Source: Micractinium sp. NFX-FRZ (taxonomy: Eukaryota > Chlorophyta > Trebouxiophyceae > Chlorellales > Chlorellaceae). Taken from it: a DNA stretch of 64,000 nt. Below the pieces are notes generated by a model, which saw only the letters and a program-made list of their open reading frames with translations, was not told the DNA's origin and ran no database searches. The stretch spans positions 1 to 64,000 of the forward strand of contig JAPTJF010000171.1 of the NCBI GenBank assembly GCA_029339195.1. The letters are read 5' to 3'. This document shows, in pieces, positions 1-10,600 of the stretch (the stretch's first letter is position 1; each line of letters starts with the position of its first letter). A program made the position numbers and the translations under genes.

Positions 1-1
1 G

Positions 2-163
2 TGGGCCCGCGTGCCTGCCTGGCTGCGGGGCAGCTGCCGCGTCAGATCGGTGCGCAGCCAGCGGGCGCTGGCGGCGCACAGCTGGGGTGGCGGTGCCGGC
101 CAGCTGGCGGCGGTGGCGGCGGTGGTGGCCGGCGAGGGGATGGCCGGGGTGGCAAACGGGTGA
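2..163 (+). CDS. 3' end of an unidentified gene (5' part outside window)
   Basis: Frame 2 from the left edge is open and reads a plausible C-terminus (begins WARVPAWLRG, ends GMAGVANG) before TGA at 161-163. It is rich in Ala, Gly and Val. A TGTAA poly(A) signal at 699-703 on the same strand would suit a 540-base 3' UTR. No family is recognised and frame 1 is also open here, so the call rests on the stop plus poly(A) signal only. Confidence 0.3.
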   Translation, partial: WARVPAWLRGSCRVRSVRSQRALAAHSWGGGAGQLAAVAAVVAGEGMAGVANG

Positions 164-982
164 GGAGGACTATGCCAGGCCCAAGGCATGCAGCGCACTG
201 CCGGCCTTCTTCTGCCGCGTCTTGATTGCGGCCTCCTGTGTGGGACGGCCTGTCGCCCTGCTCCCCACCGCAGCAGCCCAGCATGCGGCGAGGCGTGACG
301 CCGCCGCTCCATTCTCCTCCTGCCGTGGGTGGCTTGCCGGGCAGTCACTTCCAGGGTCTCTGTCCGCAGTGCTGCCCTGCCCTTTGTGCGCATAATCTAG
401 CCTCCCATAAAGCGTGCGCACTGCCAGGCGGGCGACCGACAGTCGGCATGAGCGTCCCCACCCCACCCCACGAGCGCAGGAGTGCCGAACGGGCACATAG
501 GCGCAGGCTCTTGTGACAGAATGATGCACTACTCATGCAGCCTGCCTGCCTGCCTCTCCTGCCTCTCCTGCTGCTCTGCTTCCGAGGCCTGTTCCCCGAC
601 TCCCTCCACCCTCCCTCTTAAACTCTCTCCGCTCAGCTCCCCCGCTCTGCTGCTCTTGGGTGGTGTCGACTGGAGTGGAGAGGGTGCCATGGCGTGGCTG
701 TAATGACATGTGTGCAAGAGCAGCTGCCAAGCTGCGTCAGGGGGCGTGCAGGCCGCCCTGATCGAACCCACGCATGCAGCCCGCCTGACCGCCCTCTGCT
801 AGGCAGTTGCTGCCGCCGCTGCGCTGCCTGCCTAATTGGCAGGCCCCGACAAGGCATCGGGCCCCGGCTTTTGTTTTCCAACGCACTTCCCAGCCAATTG
901 AGTTCTCCCTGCGCATTACTGTAGCCCACAAGGTGACTCGGTTGGGGTGCTCGCGCCACCTTCATTCGGGCACTAGGTTTTC
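164..982. other. Intergenic: 3' UTR of left-edge gene and promoter side of MYND protein 1
   Basis: No coding stretch with good splice sites is visible. The first half is probably 3' UTR (TGTAA at 699-703). The rest, to the ATG at 983, should hold the promoter and 5' UTR of the next gene. No TATA box or other motif stands out. Confidence 0.4.
699..703 (+). terminator. TGTAA poly(A) signal
   Basis: Exact TGTAA, the chlorophyte polyadenylation signal, 536 bases after the stop at 163. Confidence 0.4.
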
Positions 983-3900
983 ATGAGCGACGGCGCGCCC
1001 TCTCAGGGCCCTGACGAGGCCGCCCCGCAGGCCAGCTTGAGCCCGCGCGCCACTGGCGGCACCGTGCTGGCTGCCCGCCTGGACAAGGTCCGCCGCCTGC
1101 CGGCAGCGGAGCGGCCCGCAGACGGCGCCTCGTGGGTGCGCTGTGAGGAGCTCCAAGATGAGCTCAGGGCCCTGCTGGCCAACTGGCGCTCCTGGCCTGC
1201 CGACGGGCGCTGCGACGACAGCGTCAAGGCAGTGGCGGTGTTTCTGGCAGCGGTGGACGCCGCACCAGTGGGCCTGGAGGTGGGTGGGTGCAGCGGGCTC
1301 CTCCTGGCAGCAGCAGCAGCAGCAGCGGCAGCGGCAGCGGCAGTGTATGTGGCAGCTGGTCCTCTCAGCAGATTGCAACGGTGCAGCAGCCAACTGCCTG
1401 CCCACCCCTGCTGCCCTGCCCGCACCCTGCAGGTGTTTCTGCCCACTGAGGAGCGAGGGCACTGGGACACGCGGCTGCTGGGGCCGGCGCTGCTCGCGCC
1501 TGGCCGCCCCACGCCCAGCACCCGCTCCCACAACGCCCTTCTGCACAAGGAGATTTGGGGCACAGAGTATCTGCGGGGCGCTGGAAACGAGGAGGCAGAA
1601 CCCTCTCCTGACAACCTGCTCAAGTGGATTGGCACAGGTGGGGCCAAAGCCCGGCACCGCAGGGTGGGCGCTAGTGAGCATGCTGTGGGGCCGGACAGAG
1701 GGCACGGTGCAGCCGTGTTCAGGGCACACTAGACCAGACCAGACCAGACCAGCTGGCTTAGCCTCATGCCAATGCCACCGCGCTAGCCTACGTGTGTGGG
1801 CTGCCAATTGGGTTGCACGTGCTGACGCAGTACTCTCTGCTCCTTCCTGCACTGCCGCCCGATCGCTCTCTGTCCTCTGCCTCCCTGCCCCATACTCACC
1901 CTCCCCACCCTGTGTGACAGTGCAGGCCTCGTGGCCGGCCTTCACGAGAGCTGCGTGGCTTGGTGGTGCAATTCCAGCTGCATGTTGCGCTCCTTCCTGG
2001 CTCCCTGGCCAGTTGGTGAGCTCAAGCTGCCCCATCCTCACCTCATCGCACCCCCCCACCCCCACCCCCTTCAGGCTACCACATGAGCTTCGCTATGAGC
2101 CAGGGCGAAGCAAATTTATACGAGTTCACCTCCCAAATCTACGTGCTGCTGTGCCGCTGCGGTGTCGCGCTGAACCGCCCGCGCGTGGCGGCAGCCATGG
2201 CGGATCGGCTGGCAGAGCTGGGCAGCCCGCTCAGTGGTGGGTGTAGCCCTGCCGGCAGGGTGGGGTGGGGACGCGCTGCTTGTTTGCGCTTTTAGTCTGG
2301 GCAGAGAATGGGGAGTGTACGAAGATAAGCACAAGTAAACCCAGCCCTGCACGGATTGGCATGCTGCCCATGGCGCCCACGCGCAGGTCGTGAGGCCAAC
2401 GCTGCGCGTCTGACTCCTGCTGTGCATGCCCTGCCACGTGGCCTGCAGTGTAGGCGCGCCGACCCCTGCCTGCTCAGGTCATGCCAAGCGCAGCTCAACA
2501 GCGTGTTCTCACTCGGGCTGCACTTCGTTGTCCCTCTGTGCTGCCATGCTCAACTCAACTCGCTTTGCCATGCGCGTCCTGCTGCAGTGGAGGCGCTGGC
2601 CCATGTGGTTCACCACCAAAAGGTGTTCCAGGCGTGCCGCATGTGGTGCCAGCCCGAAGAGCGCCTGCACTCAGCGCTCAAGGTGCACACCGCTGCTGCG
2701 TTGCCGCCTCTGCCTTGATTGATGCCTCTGCCTTGATTGATGCTGCCCTTCGGGCATATGCTGCTGCACCGCTGCCTGCAGGGTCCGCATGGGTGAGTCG
2801 GTTGTCACCCTCAGCTCTTCCCAGCTGTGGTACGGCCTGTGGTATGGCCTGTGGCACGGAGTGTAGCCCCAGAGCAGGACCCTCGTATGGCCCGACCTCC
2901 CGCCGTCTGCCCCACGTGTGCAGAACGTGGCATTCAACAGCCTGACGAATCACATGATGGTGCAGCGCCCTGCCTCGCCACGCACATGCTGCATAGCTGC
3001 CGAGGCTTTCCTGGCGCTGGGGGAGCCGACGCTGGCAATGACTGCGGCAACACACGGCAAGGTGGGTGGGAGCACGCCCACCAAGTGGTGGCGCCACTTA
3101 CGCTTCTACTTGGTTTGTGGTACGCTGAATGCCCCTCCCAGCAGTAATTGGCAGTTTCCCGAGCCTTGCATGTCACCCGGCACGCATATGCATGTGCGGG
3201 GCGGCAGTGGTTCACCCAAGCGAGACTGATCGCTTGGTGCTGGCTGCAGGTGGTGGAGGAGGAGCAGGAGCGCAAGGAGCCGTACCATGCCGCCCTGCTG
3301 CACCTCTTCACGGCGCAGGCCCTCCAGTACGGCGGCCAGCAGCCACAAGTTCCCGTGGGCATGGTGCAACCGGTAAGGTTGGCTGCGCTGCTCACCGGAA
3401 CGTGCCTGTTTTTGCCTGAAAGTGCACACAGCTTGCTGGCATGCAGCATCACACGGCGTGGTGCTCTGCGCCCACCTCAGGCCACCCAATGCGGCGCTCT
3501 TGTTTAGCCCAAGCTCGGCCCTTCCACTCCTGCTGCCTACCCCAGCACCTGTGCAGGGCTGGAGGCGGCGCACGGCAGAGTGCCACGCGCTGCCATGCCT
3601 TGCCTTGCCTTGATCCTTTGGCCATGCCAGGCCATGCCACTCCTGCTGCCTACCCCCGCCCCGGCGCAGGAGCTGGAGGCTTTCAGGCGGCGCAAGGCGG
3701 AGTGCAAGCCTTGGCTGCCCACAGCACTGCGCAACTCTCTCACTGAAGCGTTGGAGAGCCTGCCCATCCCTGAAGCACGCGTGGCAGAGGCGGTGCAGGC
3801 AAGCGGGGAGTGAGGGGTGAGGGGAACAAACTTCTGCCACAGCCTGCTGCCGTGCATGCACGGCTGGCAGTAGCAGCGTCTAGCTGCTGTAACAGCTGCA

Positions 3901-4778
3901 TGCTGCGACTGCTCAGTGGTGCGCCTCCGTGGTCTCACAATGCGCTCAGCGCTGCCCCTGCCGTAGGCGGGGCGCGCCACGCTGCCTGCGGCGACGGTGC
4001 CGCCTCCAATGGCGCTGCGCCTGCCGCGGCGGGCGGCTCGCGGCGGCAGGCGCAGGCAGGCGCAGTCTGCTCAGGTGAGACCCTGGGTTGGGAGCCTGCC
4101 CTTCATATGTTGTGGATGCATAGCCGGCGCTCCCCTTGCCCGCAGTCCCTCTGCCTTTAGCCGCCGCCCCCTCACCCACCCTGCTGCCTTGCAGCAACAA
4201 GCCGAGCGGGTCGATGGGCCCTGCAACTGCCCCGTGTGCCGCGCAAAGGCCAAGAACAACTGCTGGGGCTGGTGCGTGACGCGTGAAACCCGTGCCCTTG
4301 ACATACAGCTGCTTTGGCCTGACGTGCTCGGATCCCCTTGCGAGCCCTCTGCCTGCTCCTACTGTCTCGCCTTCCTGCCCACTTGCCCCGCCTCCACACC
4401 CTTGCCTGCGTTGCAGCGGCAACAGCGTGCCCGAACTGAAGAAGTGCGCTCAGTGCCGGGTGGCGGCATATTGCTCGCGGCAGTGCCAGAGTAAGTACCA
4501 CAGTCCACCTGCCTGCTTGCCTGCCCTGCTGCCGGCTGCTGCCTGCCGCCCTGTGTGCCTGCCTCTCCATCCGCCTTGCATTGGAAGCTGCCTGGCTTGC
4601 CTCGCTGTTGGCTGCAAGCGTTGCAGCCGTCTTGCTGCCATGACGTTCGGTCCGCCCTGCCTGCCCCCAAACTGTGCCCTGCCAAGTTCATCTCTCCCGC
4701 TTTGCAGTCAGGCACTGGCGGGAGGGGCACAGGGGAGAGTGTGCGGACCTAGCCGCGGGGCGGCACCAGCAGCATTGA
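983..4778 (+). CDS. MYND-type zinc finger protein 1
   Basis: Eleven exons join in phase: 983-1279, 1433-1637, 2075-2236, 2588-2682, 2924-3061, 3250-3372, 3670-3798, 3967-4074, 4195-4271, 4417-4490 and 4708-4778, giving 492 aa. The C-terminal part (about 429-480) is a MYND finger: CPVC, CWGC, CAQC, YCSRQC, then HWREGHRGEC, with all seven Cys and the His in MYND spacing. The first 420 residues are mostly helical and unrecognised. MYND fingers normally bind proline-rich partners, so this is probably a protein-interaction factor; the partner is unknown. Odd points: intron 7 starts with GC (3799-3800) instead of GT; intron 1 is a multiple of three with no stop; the intron before exon 7 carries a ghost copy of that exon's start. 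A TGTAA signal lies 3' at 5074-5078. Family call is strong; function is not known. Confidence 0.85.
2707..2744. repeat. Short direct repeat in intron 4 of MYND protein 1
   Basis: A unit of about 18 bases containing CTGCCTTGATTGATGC occurs twice in tandem, just after the donor of exon 4. Confidence 0.7.
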
Positions 4779-5509
4779 GAAGGCGCAGCAGAAGTCGGCT
4801 GTGGCGCCCGGCGTGCAGCTTGCCCCGCAGCATGCGCAGCTTCCCTGCAGCTTCCGTTGCCTCGAGTGCAGCAGCACAGCAAGCCATGCCGCGTGGCACT
4901 GCGGTCACCTGCGGCGCTGCCTGCTGCTACTGCCCACAGTCGTTGCCTCTCACAGCGCTCGATGGCCCGTGCATTCACTCCTCTTCCACTGCCCGTGCAT
5001 TCCTTGCCCCACGCTGATGCACCTGCTTGCCAATGATTGCTACTATGCGTGCGCTCTTATACGGCTGTTGGGTTGTAATCGTGTACCTCCTCCGCTCGGC
5101 TTCAGCTTGTGCTGAAGGGCGGCACAGATAGGGACGAGCGGGAGGAGGCAAGGGGCCCGGCAGGGATCACAGCGGAGGTTAGCAGTACAGCGTTCAAAGC
5201 AAAGTTGGTGCCACACTTTTGAACTGGGTTTGGAGGAGAATGGGTGGGAGGAGCTGGCGCAAGCACCGCCAGACCATGCAAACAGGCGGAGGCGGTTAGC
5301 TGAGGCGCCCGGGGTGCTGGCTGCCATGAAGAAGATCTGAACATGGGGTGCTGAGGTTGAGGTTTGTGCCACGAGCCCAGCGTGCAGACGGTGCAAGCTG
5401 GAGGCAGGAGTGCACGACTCTTGTGCAATGCGCTCAGCAGCCTGTGAACTGCCGCATGCTCTAGTGGCCGCCTGCCAGGGGCGAGGCAGGAGGGTACCGT
5501 CTCTCCACG
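4779..5509. other. Convergent intergenic region between MYND proteins 1 and 2
   Basis: This holds the 3' UTRs of two converging genes. TGTAA at 5074-5078 serves the left gene. No TTACA (minus-strand signal) is visible for the right gene, so its poly(A) site is undefined. No further gene is supported. Confidence 0.5.
5074..5078 (+). terminator. TGTAA poly(A) signal of MYND protein 1
   Basis: Exact TGTAA about 300 bases after the stop codon. Confidence 0.6.
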
Positions 5510-6438
5510 TCAGCTGGTGCTGCTCTTGCGCCCACCACTGCCGCTGCCGGCGTTGCGGTCGCTCCTGCAGCCACTACTGGTGCTGCCACTGGCGCGGCTG
5601 CTTGCCTGGCCCCCTGCCCGGCCATCACTTCCACCGCCACCGTTGTTGCAGCCGCTGTCGTCAGTGCCGCCATTGCCGCTGCCGCCGTCGCCACTGCCTC
5701 TGTTGCCGCTGCTGCCGCTGCCGCGCTCCGTGGCGGTGAGCGTAAGCGTGCCGTCAGCTTCCCTGACGGTATGGTACTGCCACCTGCCACCCCGCTTATC
5801 TTCCGGCGTGTAGCTCCGCTGCGCTGGCGGCTTGCTCATCTGCAGGCGTCCCCGCGAGTCCTTGCGTGCCCCTGCGCACTCTGCCGCCAGCTTGGCGCAC
5901 ACCTGGGAGGGACGGGCAAGAGGAGTGCAGGCGGGGCACACACGCGCGTGGTCGGGACAGGGTGCTGTGGGCGTGCACGGCAAGCGCCAGCAAGCTGAGG
6001 CTGCATAGCAACCAGGATGGCCATGCCGGAAGCCATTTAAATGCTGGTGCTCCATATAATTTATGCTGGTGCTCCAGCACCTGTGAGCTCACAGCTTCTG
6101 CAGCATTAGACCAGCACCTGTGAGCTCACACCTCGCGCAATTGCACACGCACGTCTGCCACCCGCACCTGCTTGTGGCGGCGCCAGTCCGACACCTGGTG
6201 CTCCTTGCAGCAGTAGCGTGCTGTGTGGCACGCCCCGCACTTGTGCAGGGCCACGTCATCGACGCAGGCGCCGCAGATGCAGTGGGTCGGTGTGATGGGC
6301 TGCGGTGGGCAGGGGTGCAGTCAAGGTAGGGGCACAAGCACGTCAGATGCACCCAGATGCAGCCGTGCCAATGTGCGGCTCAGCAGCAGGGCAGGGGCGG
6401 CAGCAGCACCAGCCAGGCGAAAGGAGCAGGCCTTTTAC

Positions 6439-6469
<31 letters not shown>

Positions 6470-7075
6470 CCTGTGGGACGGCAAGCCGCACCCCTGCTGA
6501 CCACAGCGGCAGATATGCTGTTCAAGCTGTTCAAGCTGACATGTTGACAGAACCGACACCCCAGGGTCGCTTACCGAATCATAGGGCAGAGGCTGCCCTG
6601 TGGTGGCAGCATCAATCATGACCGCCAGCGCAATGCCACCCGGCCCATGCTGCTCCAGGGCCAGGCGCTTCAGGTGCAGCAGGGAGCGGCGGCCGCCGCG
6701 CCGAAGCCAGGCCTCCGCTTCATCCAGGTCGTTGAGAACGTACCTGCAGCGGCATATCACAATCTGCGTGCCATACACCGCTTCATCTGCATGGAAATGT
6801 GTCAGGTTGGGACAAAGCTGGGTGAGGGGCAGCGAGAGGAGCGAGGCAGGTGACGGCGAGCGGCGGGTGGCGGCGAGCGGGCCGCACTGACGGCGGGCCC
6901 GCCCATTGGGGCGCCCGCCTCCACATCGCTGCCCCCAAGCGCCTGCTGCCAGTCTATGAGGCGACTCACACTCAGCCGGCACGCGCAGGTGATAGAATGC
7001 CTTGTACAGAGACTCGTGCATGGCCCGCCAGCTTGCAAAGCGCTCTGCTATGGCCTCTGTGGACTGCAGAGACAT
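5510..7075 (-). CDS. MYND-type zinc finger protein 2
   Basis: Four minus-strand exons join in phase: 7075-6970, 6786-6575, 6299-6168 and 5902-5510, giving 280 aa. The MYND finger (about residues 114-154) reads CGAC, KCGAC, YCCKEH, then HKQVC. One Cys ligand is His (YCCKEH), a change seen in other MYND-like fingers. N-terminal to it is a helical region (ERFASWRAMHESLYKAF); after it a basic stretch (KPPAQRSYTPEDK), then a long Gly/Ser/Asn low-complexity tail. The ATG at 7075 is the first good one; a longer open frame upstream lacks an ATG. The gene converges on MYND protein 1, but the two share little sequence beyond the finger. Role unknown, probably protein interaction. Confidence 0.8.
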
Positions 7076-7671
7076 CGTGAATCGCCCGGAGCAGCCCGAG
7101 AGGGGTTGGGGCGCCTGCCGACGAGAGCTGCACTCCTGAAGAAGACGGGGAGGCTGCAGGGCGCCACTGGGCAACAGGACCAGGCCTTGGCAAGCAAACA
7201 CACTTCACAGTGCAAGAGAGGGATAAAAGGTTTGACTTATGCCACCGTAGCAAGGTTGGCAGCAGCTGCGGCGGCGGGAGTCCAGGCTCGCCTTGCGGCC
7301 ACCTGGCGGCAGATGCGGCAGGCACGGGCGAAGCAAGCTGGCCAAGCTTGCAGTGTGGTGCCTGTATCATGCTAGGCGACCGTGCAGGCCAGCAGGGTTT
7401 CCAGCACCTCACGGGGCAGCGGTTGTCTTGCTGCCCCAAAACGCAGGCAGCACTGGGTGTGTGCCGCACCCTCTCCCTGCACCACACTGCCTCTGCCGGC
7501 AATAGGCTGCACGCTCGGTTGGCAGCAGCATGGGCAGCACTGTACCTTTGCTTTCACTGTTCTCATTTACACCTGCCCTAACATGTTCTCCTCGAACATC
7601 AGCGACCACTTGAGCAGCAACAAGGACGCTGGAATGATTGTACATTTGCGCTCAGGCCATGTGGCGCTTCA
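7076..7671. other. Intergenic: 3' UTR of aminotransferase and promoter of MYND protein 2
   Basis: Both flanking genes are on the minus strand. A minus-strand TGTAA (TTACA at 7567-7571) ends the aminotransferase transcript about 100 bases after its stop, leaving some 490 bases for the MYND protein 2 promoter. No coding exon is supported. Confidence 0.5.
7567..7571 (-). terminator. TGTAA poly(A) signal of the aminotransferase gene
   Basis: TTACA on the plus strand (TGTAA on minus), about 100 bases beyond the stop at 7672-7674. Confidence 0.6.
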
Positions 7672-10600
7672 TCAAGCCGGCTGCCCTGCTGGCTGCCCTG
7701 CTGGCAGCGCCGCTATGCTCTGCACTGCCTCTGCCAGCCGCTGGTAGTCCTCCATCTCGTTGTAAATGTGCACTGCAGGGTCAGGGTCAGGTTTAAATCA
7801 CCGTCAAAGCGTGCAGGTTGGGTCAGGTGTGAACGTTTAGGCAGGAAGCCAATCTGGGGACAAGCCCCCTGCAAGGCAGTCTAGTGGGGCCCACGCCCAA
7901 ACCATGTTGTCACGCCGCTGGCAACCCTGCGGCGGGGCAGGCCGCCAGATACGGGCCTGGCCGTGCAGGCTTGGCAGCTACCTCTGCGTGCGAAGAAACC
8001 CACCTCACATGGGCCACATGCAGACAGCCACTCAGGAGAGCAAGCACCACTAATGCCAGATACACCACTCATGCCCTGCATGCTGTGCCAGCTAGGCCTA
8101 CCTGAGATGCGTACATACAGCCTGCCGTGGATGCACTTGACGGGGCACTCAATGGCGTGCTGGTAGTGCAGCGTGTCCTGAACAAACTTGGCGTCTGCTG
8201 ACGTGGCGCTCGCTGGCGTGGCACCAGCCGGAGCGCCGCTTCCTGGGGCCGGCGCTGATGCGGAGTCTGCGGGTGTGGTGCCTTCTGGCTTCGCACCCCG
8301 GGTGGCGGCCTGGACGCACCCAGGTGGCAGCTCAACGAGCGCCATGGCGCCGCACAGGGTGAGGGGCACCAGCGTGCCTGCAATGGAGACAGGGGTATAC
8401 ACCAGGTGGTGTGCTTGGCTCGGTGTGTGGTCGAGTGAGTAGGTGTGGCTTACGTGGAAGATAACAGGGTGCGCTCATTTGTGCCCCACGCCTGCGTCAG
8501 CACCCCCACTGTCTGTGCCAGCAGCGCCGCCCGGTAGGCATGCACCCCGCGCTAAGGTACCTGTGCACCGGTGCACAGTGCACGCTCGAACCACCCAAAG
8601 GGAGACCGCCATCAGGCTCACCTGTGCCCCACGCCTGCGCCAGCGCCCCCACCGCTTGCGCCAGCAGCCTGCCCTGGTAAGCCCGCACCGCCTCCGGCCC
8701 CAGCTGGCGCCAGGCGCGCAGGGCGGCCGACACCGCCAGCAGGGGCGCGTAGTCTCGGCAGCCATCCCAAATGAAGTCGGACACGAAGCCTGAGCCATAG
8801 CCATGGGAAACAATGAGGGGGCGGACGTGTGCCTGGTGGCGGCGCTGCACGTGGAGGAAGGCGGAGCCGCGCGGAGCGCACAGCCACTGCGGGCAGAGGG
8901 CGGCGCAGGGGTTCACGAAGGTTCAAGGGTGCGGTGGCAGCCGTGCCCCGGCGGGAAGCCGACCAGGCAGCCAAGGACAGCACGCCCCTCCTCTCACGCG
9001 CTGCACCACAGCACAGAATGCACTGCACCACACTGCGCCGCATTTGCGTCGGTGACAGAGTGCAGGATTGACGCCGTTCAACTGCTGTGAGCACCCAAGC
9101 TACCAGCTTGGTCGAGCTGCCCTGGCAGCCCGACTTACCTCATGGCAGTTGGCAACAAACTAGTCACCCCGCAGCACCGCCAGATCAGGAATCCGTCCCA
9201 GACAAGACATCTAAGGACGAACAGTGATACACCTGAATACATTATATATACACCTGAATGCGCCCTGCCTCGCCTCACCTTGTGGCAGTTGGCCACAAAG
9301 TAGTCTGCCCCCAGTGCAGCCAGGTCCAGGGGCAGCATGCCCAGCGCGTGCGCCCCGTCAACCAGCACCTCCACCCCCCTGGGAAGCAGGCATAGATAAG
9401 AGGACTCGTGAGAGAAATGGGTAATGGGTCAGAAGGCCAGCAGGCACGGCAGCAGGGACGGCAGGAGAGGAGCAGGCATGGGGGCAAGCATGGCGCAGGC
9501 ATGCCGCACCCCGTGGGCGGTGGCCGCCACATCATAGAGCCACACAAAGGCAAATCCACTGCTCACCACACCTGCTGTGGCACAGCTCCACCAGTTGGGC
9601 AATGGGCAGCAGGATGGCGGTGTTGCTGGTCACCTGACAGGCGGTGGCGCGGCCAGGCAGACGGGCAGGCGGAGGTGAGAAAGCCAGCTGGCCCAAAGCC
9701 ACCACACACATGCATGCCACTTGCAACGCGGGGCAGAAAGCATGAGCAAGGCGGCCATGTGCCTGCGAGCTGCCTTGCCGGCGCCTTTCCACAGTCACAG
9801 TCGTAGCCCATTGCTCTCTGCTCCCGCCCGCCCAGCCCGCTGCCACTCACCGCATCAAACACGGCAAACTTGGCATTGGCGGGGAGCGCTGCCGCCACCT
9901 GTGCCAGCAGGTCCTCCGGGCAGCTGCAGGAGCAGGTGTTGTCAAGGACAGCGCAGCAACTTCAAAGCGCACGGCATGGCACCCCAGCGCACCCCAGCGC
10001 AGTACAGCGCAGCGCCCCACGGCAGCGGCAGCAGCTGGGAGGGGCAGGTGCGAGTAGAGCAATGTGCAGGGGGTCGTGCAACTGAGAGAATGGAGTGGCC
10101 GGGGCGGGTAACACAGGCAGTTTGCTAATGCAGGTCAAAGAGGCAGTGGGCTTAAAGCAGGGGGTTGGGCCGTCACCAGCCCACCAATAGAGTTGTGATG
10201 TTTTAACTGCTGGCGGCAGAGGTTGCAGGTGCCATGCAGCCCGTCGCATGCTCGCACCTTAGCGGCAGCTGCACCTCCAGCTGCACATGCTCCGCCCCCG
10301 TCTGCTCCGCCCCCACCTGCGGCACATGGCAGGCAGGAGGCAGACGGCGCAAGGCTTTCATTGGTGAGATGGGTGCATAAATGGCGGCACGGAGCCACGG
10401 TGCTCCTCGCGTGCCCGCTTTTGTGTTCCCTGCACTCTTGTGCGCGCCCCTCGTGTTGTCAAGCCTGTTTCATTCCCTCCCACTTGCTCAAACTCAAGCC
10501 CAGAACGAGCCCCTACCTGCAGCATCTTCTTCACGCTCCCGTACCCAATGTCCAGCGAGAAGAGCGCGTCCCCGGGGCCCACCCGGCCCCTCAAACTCTG

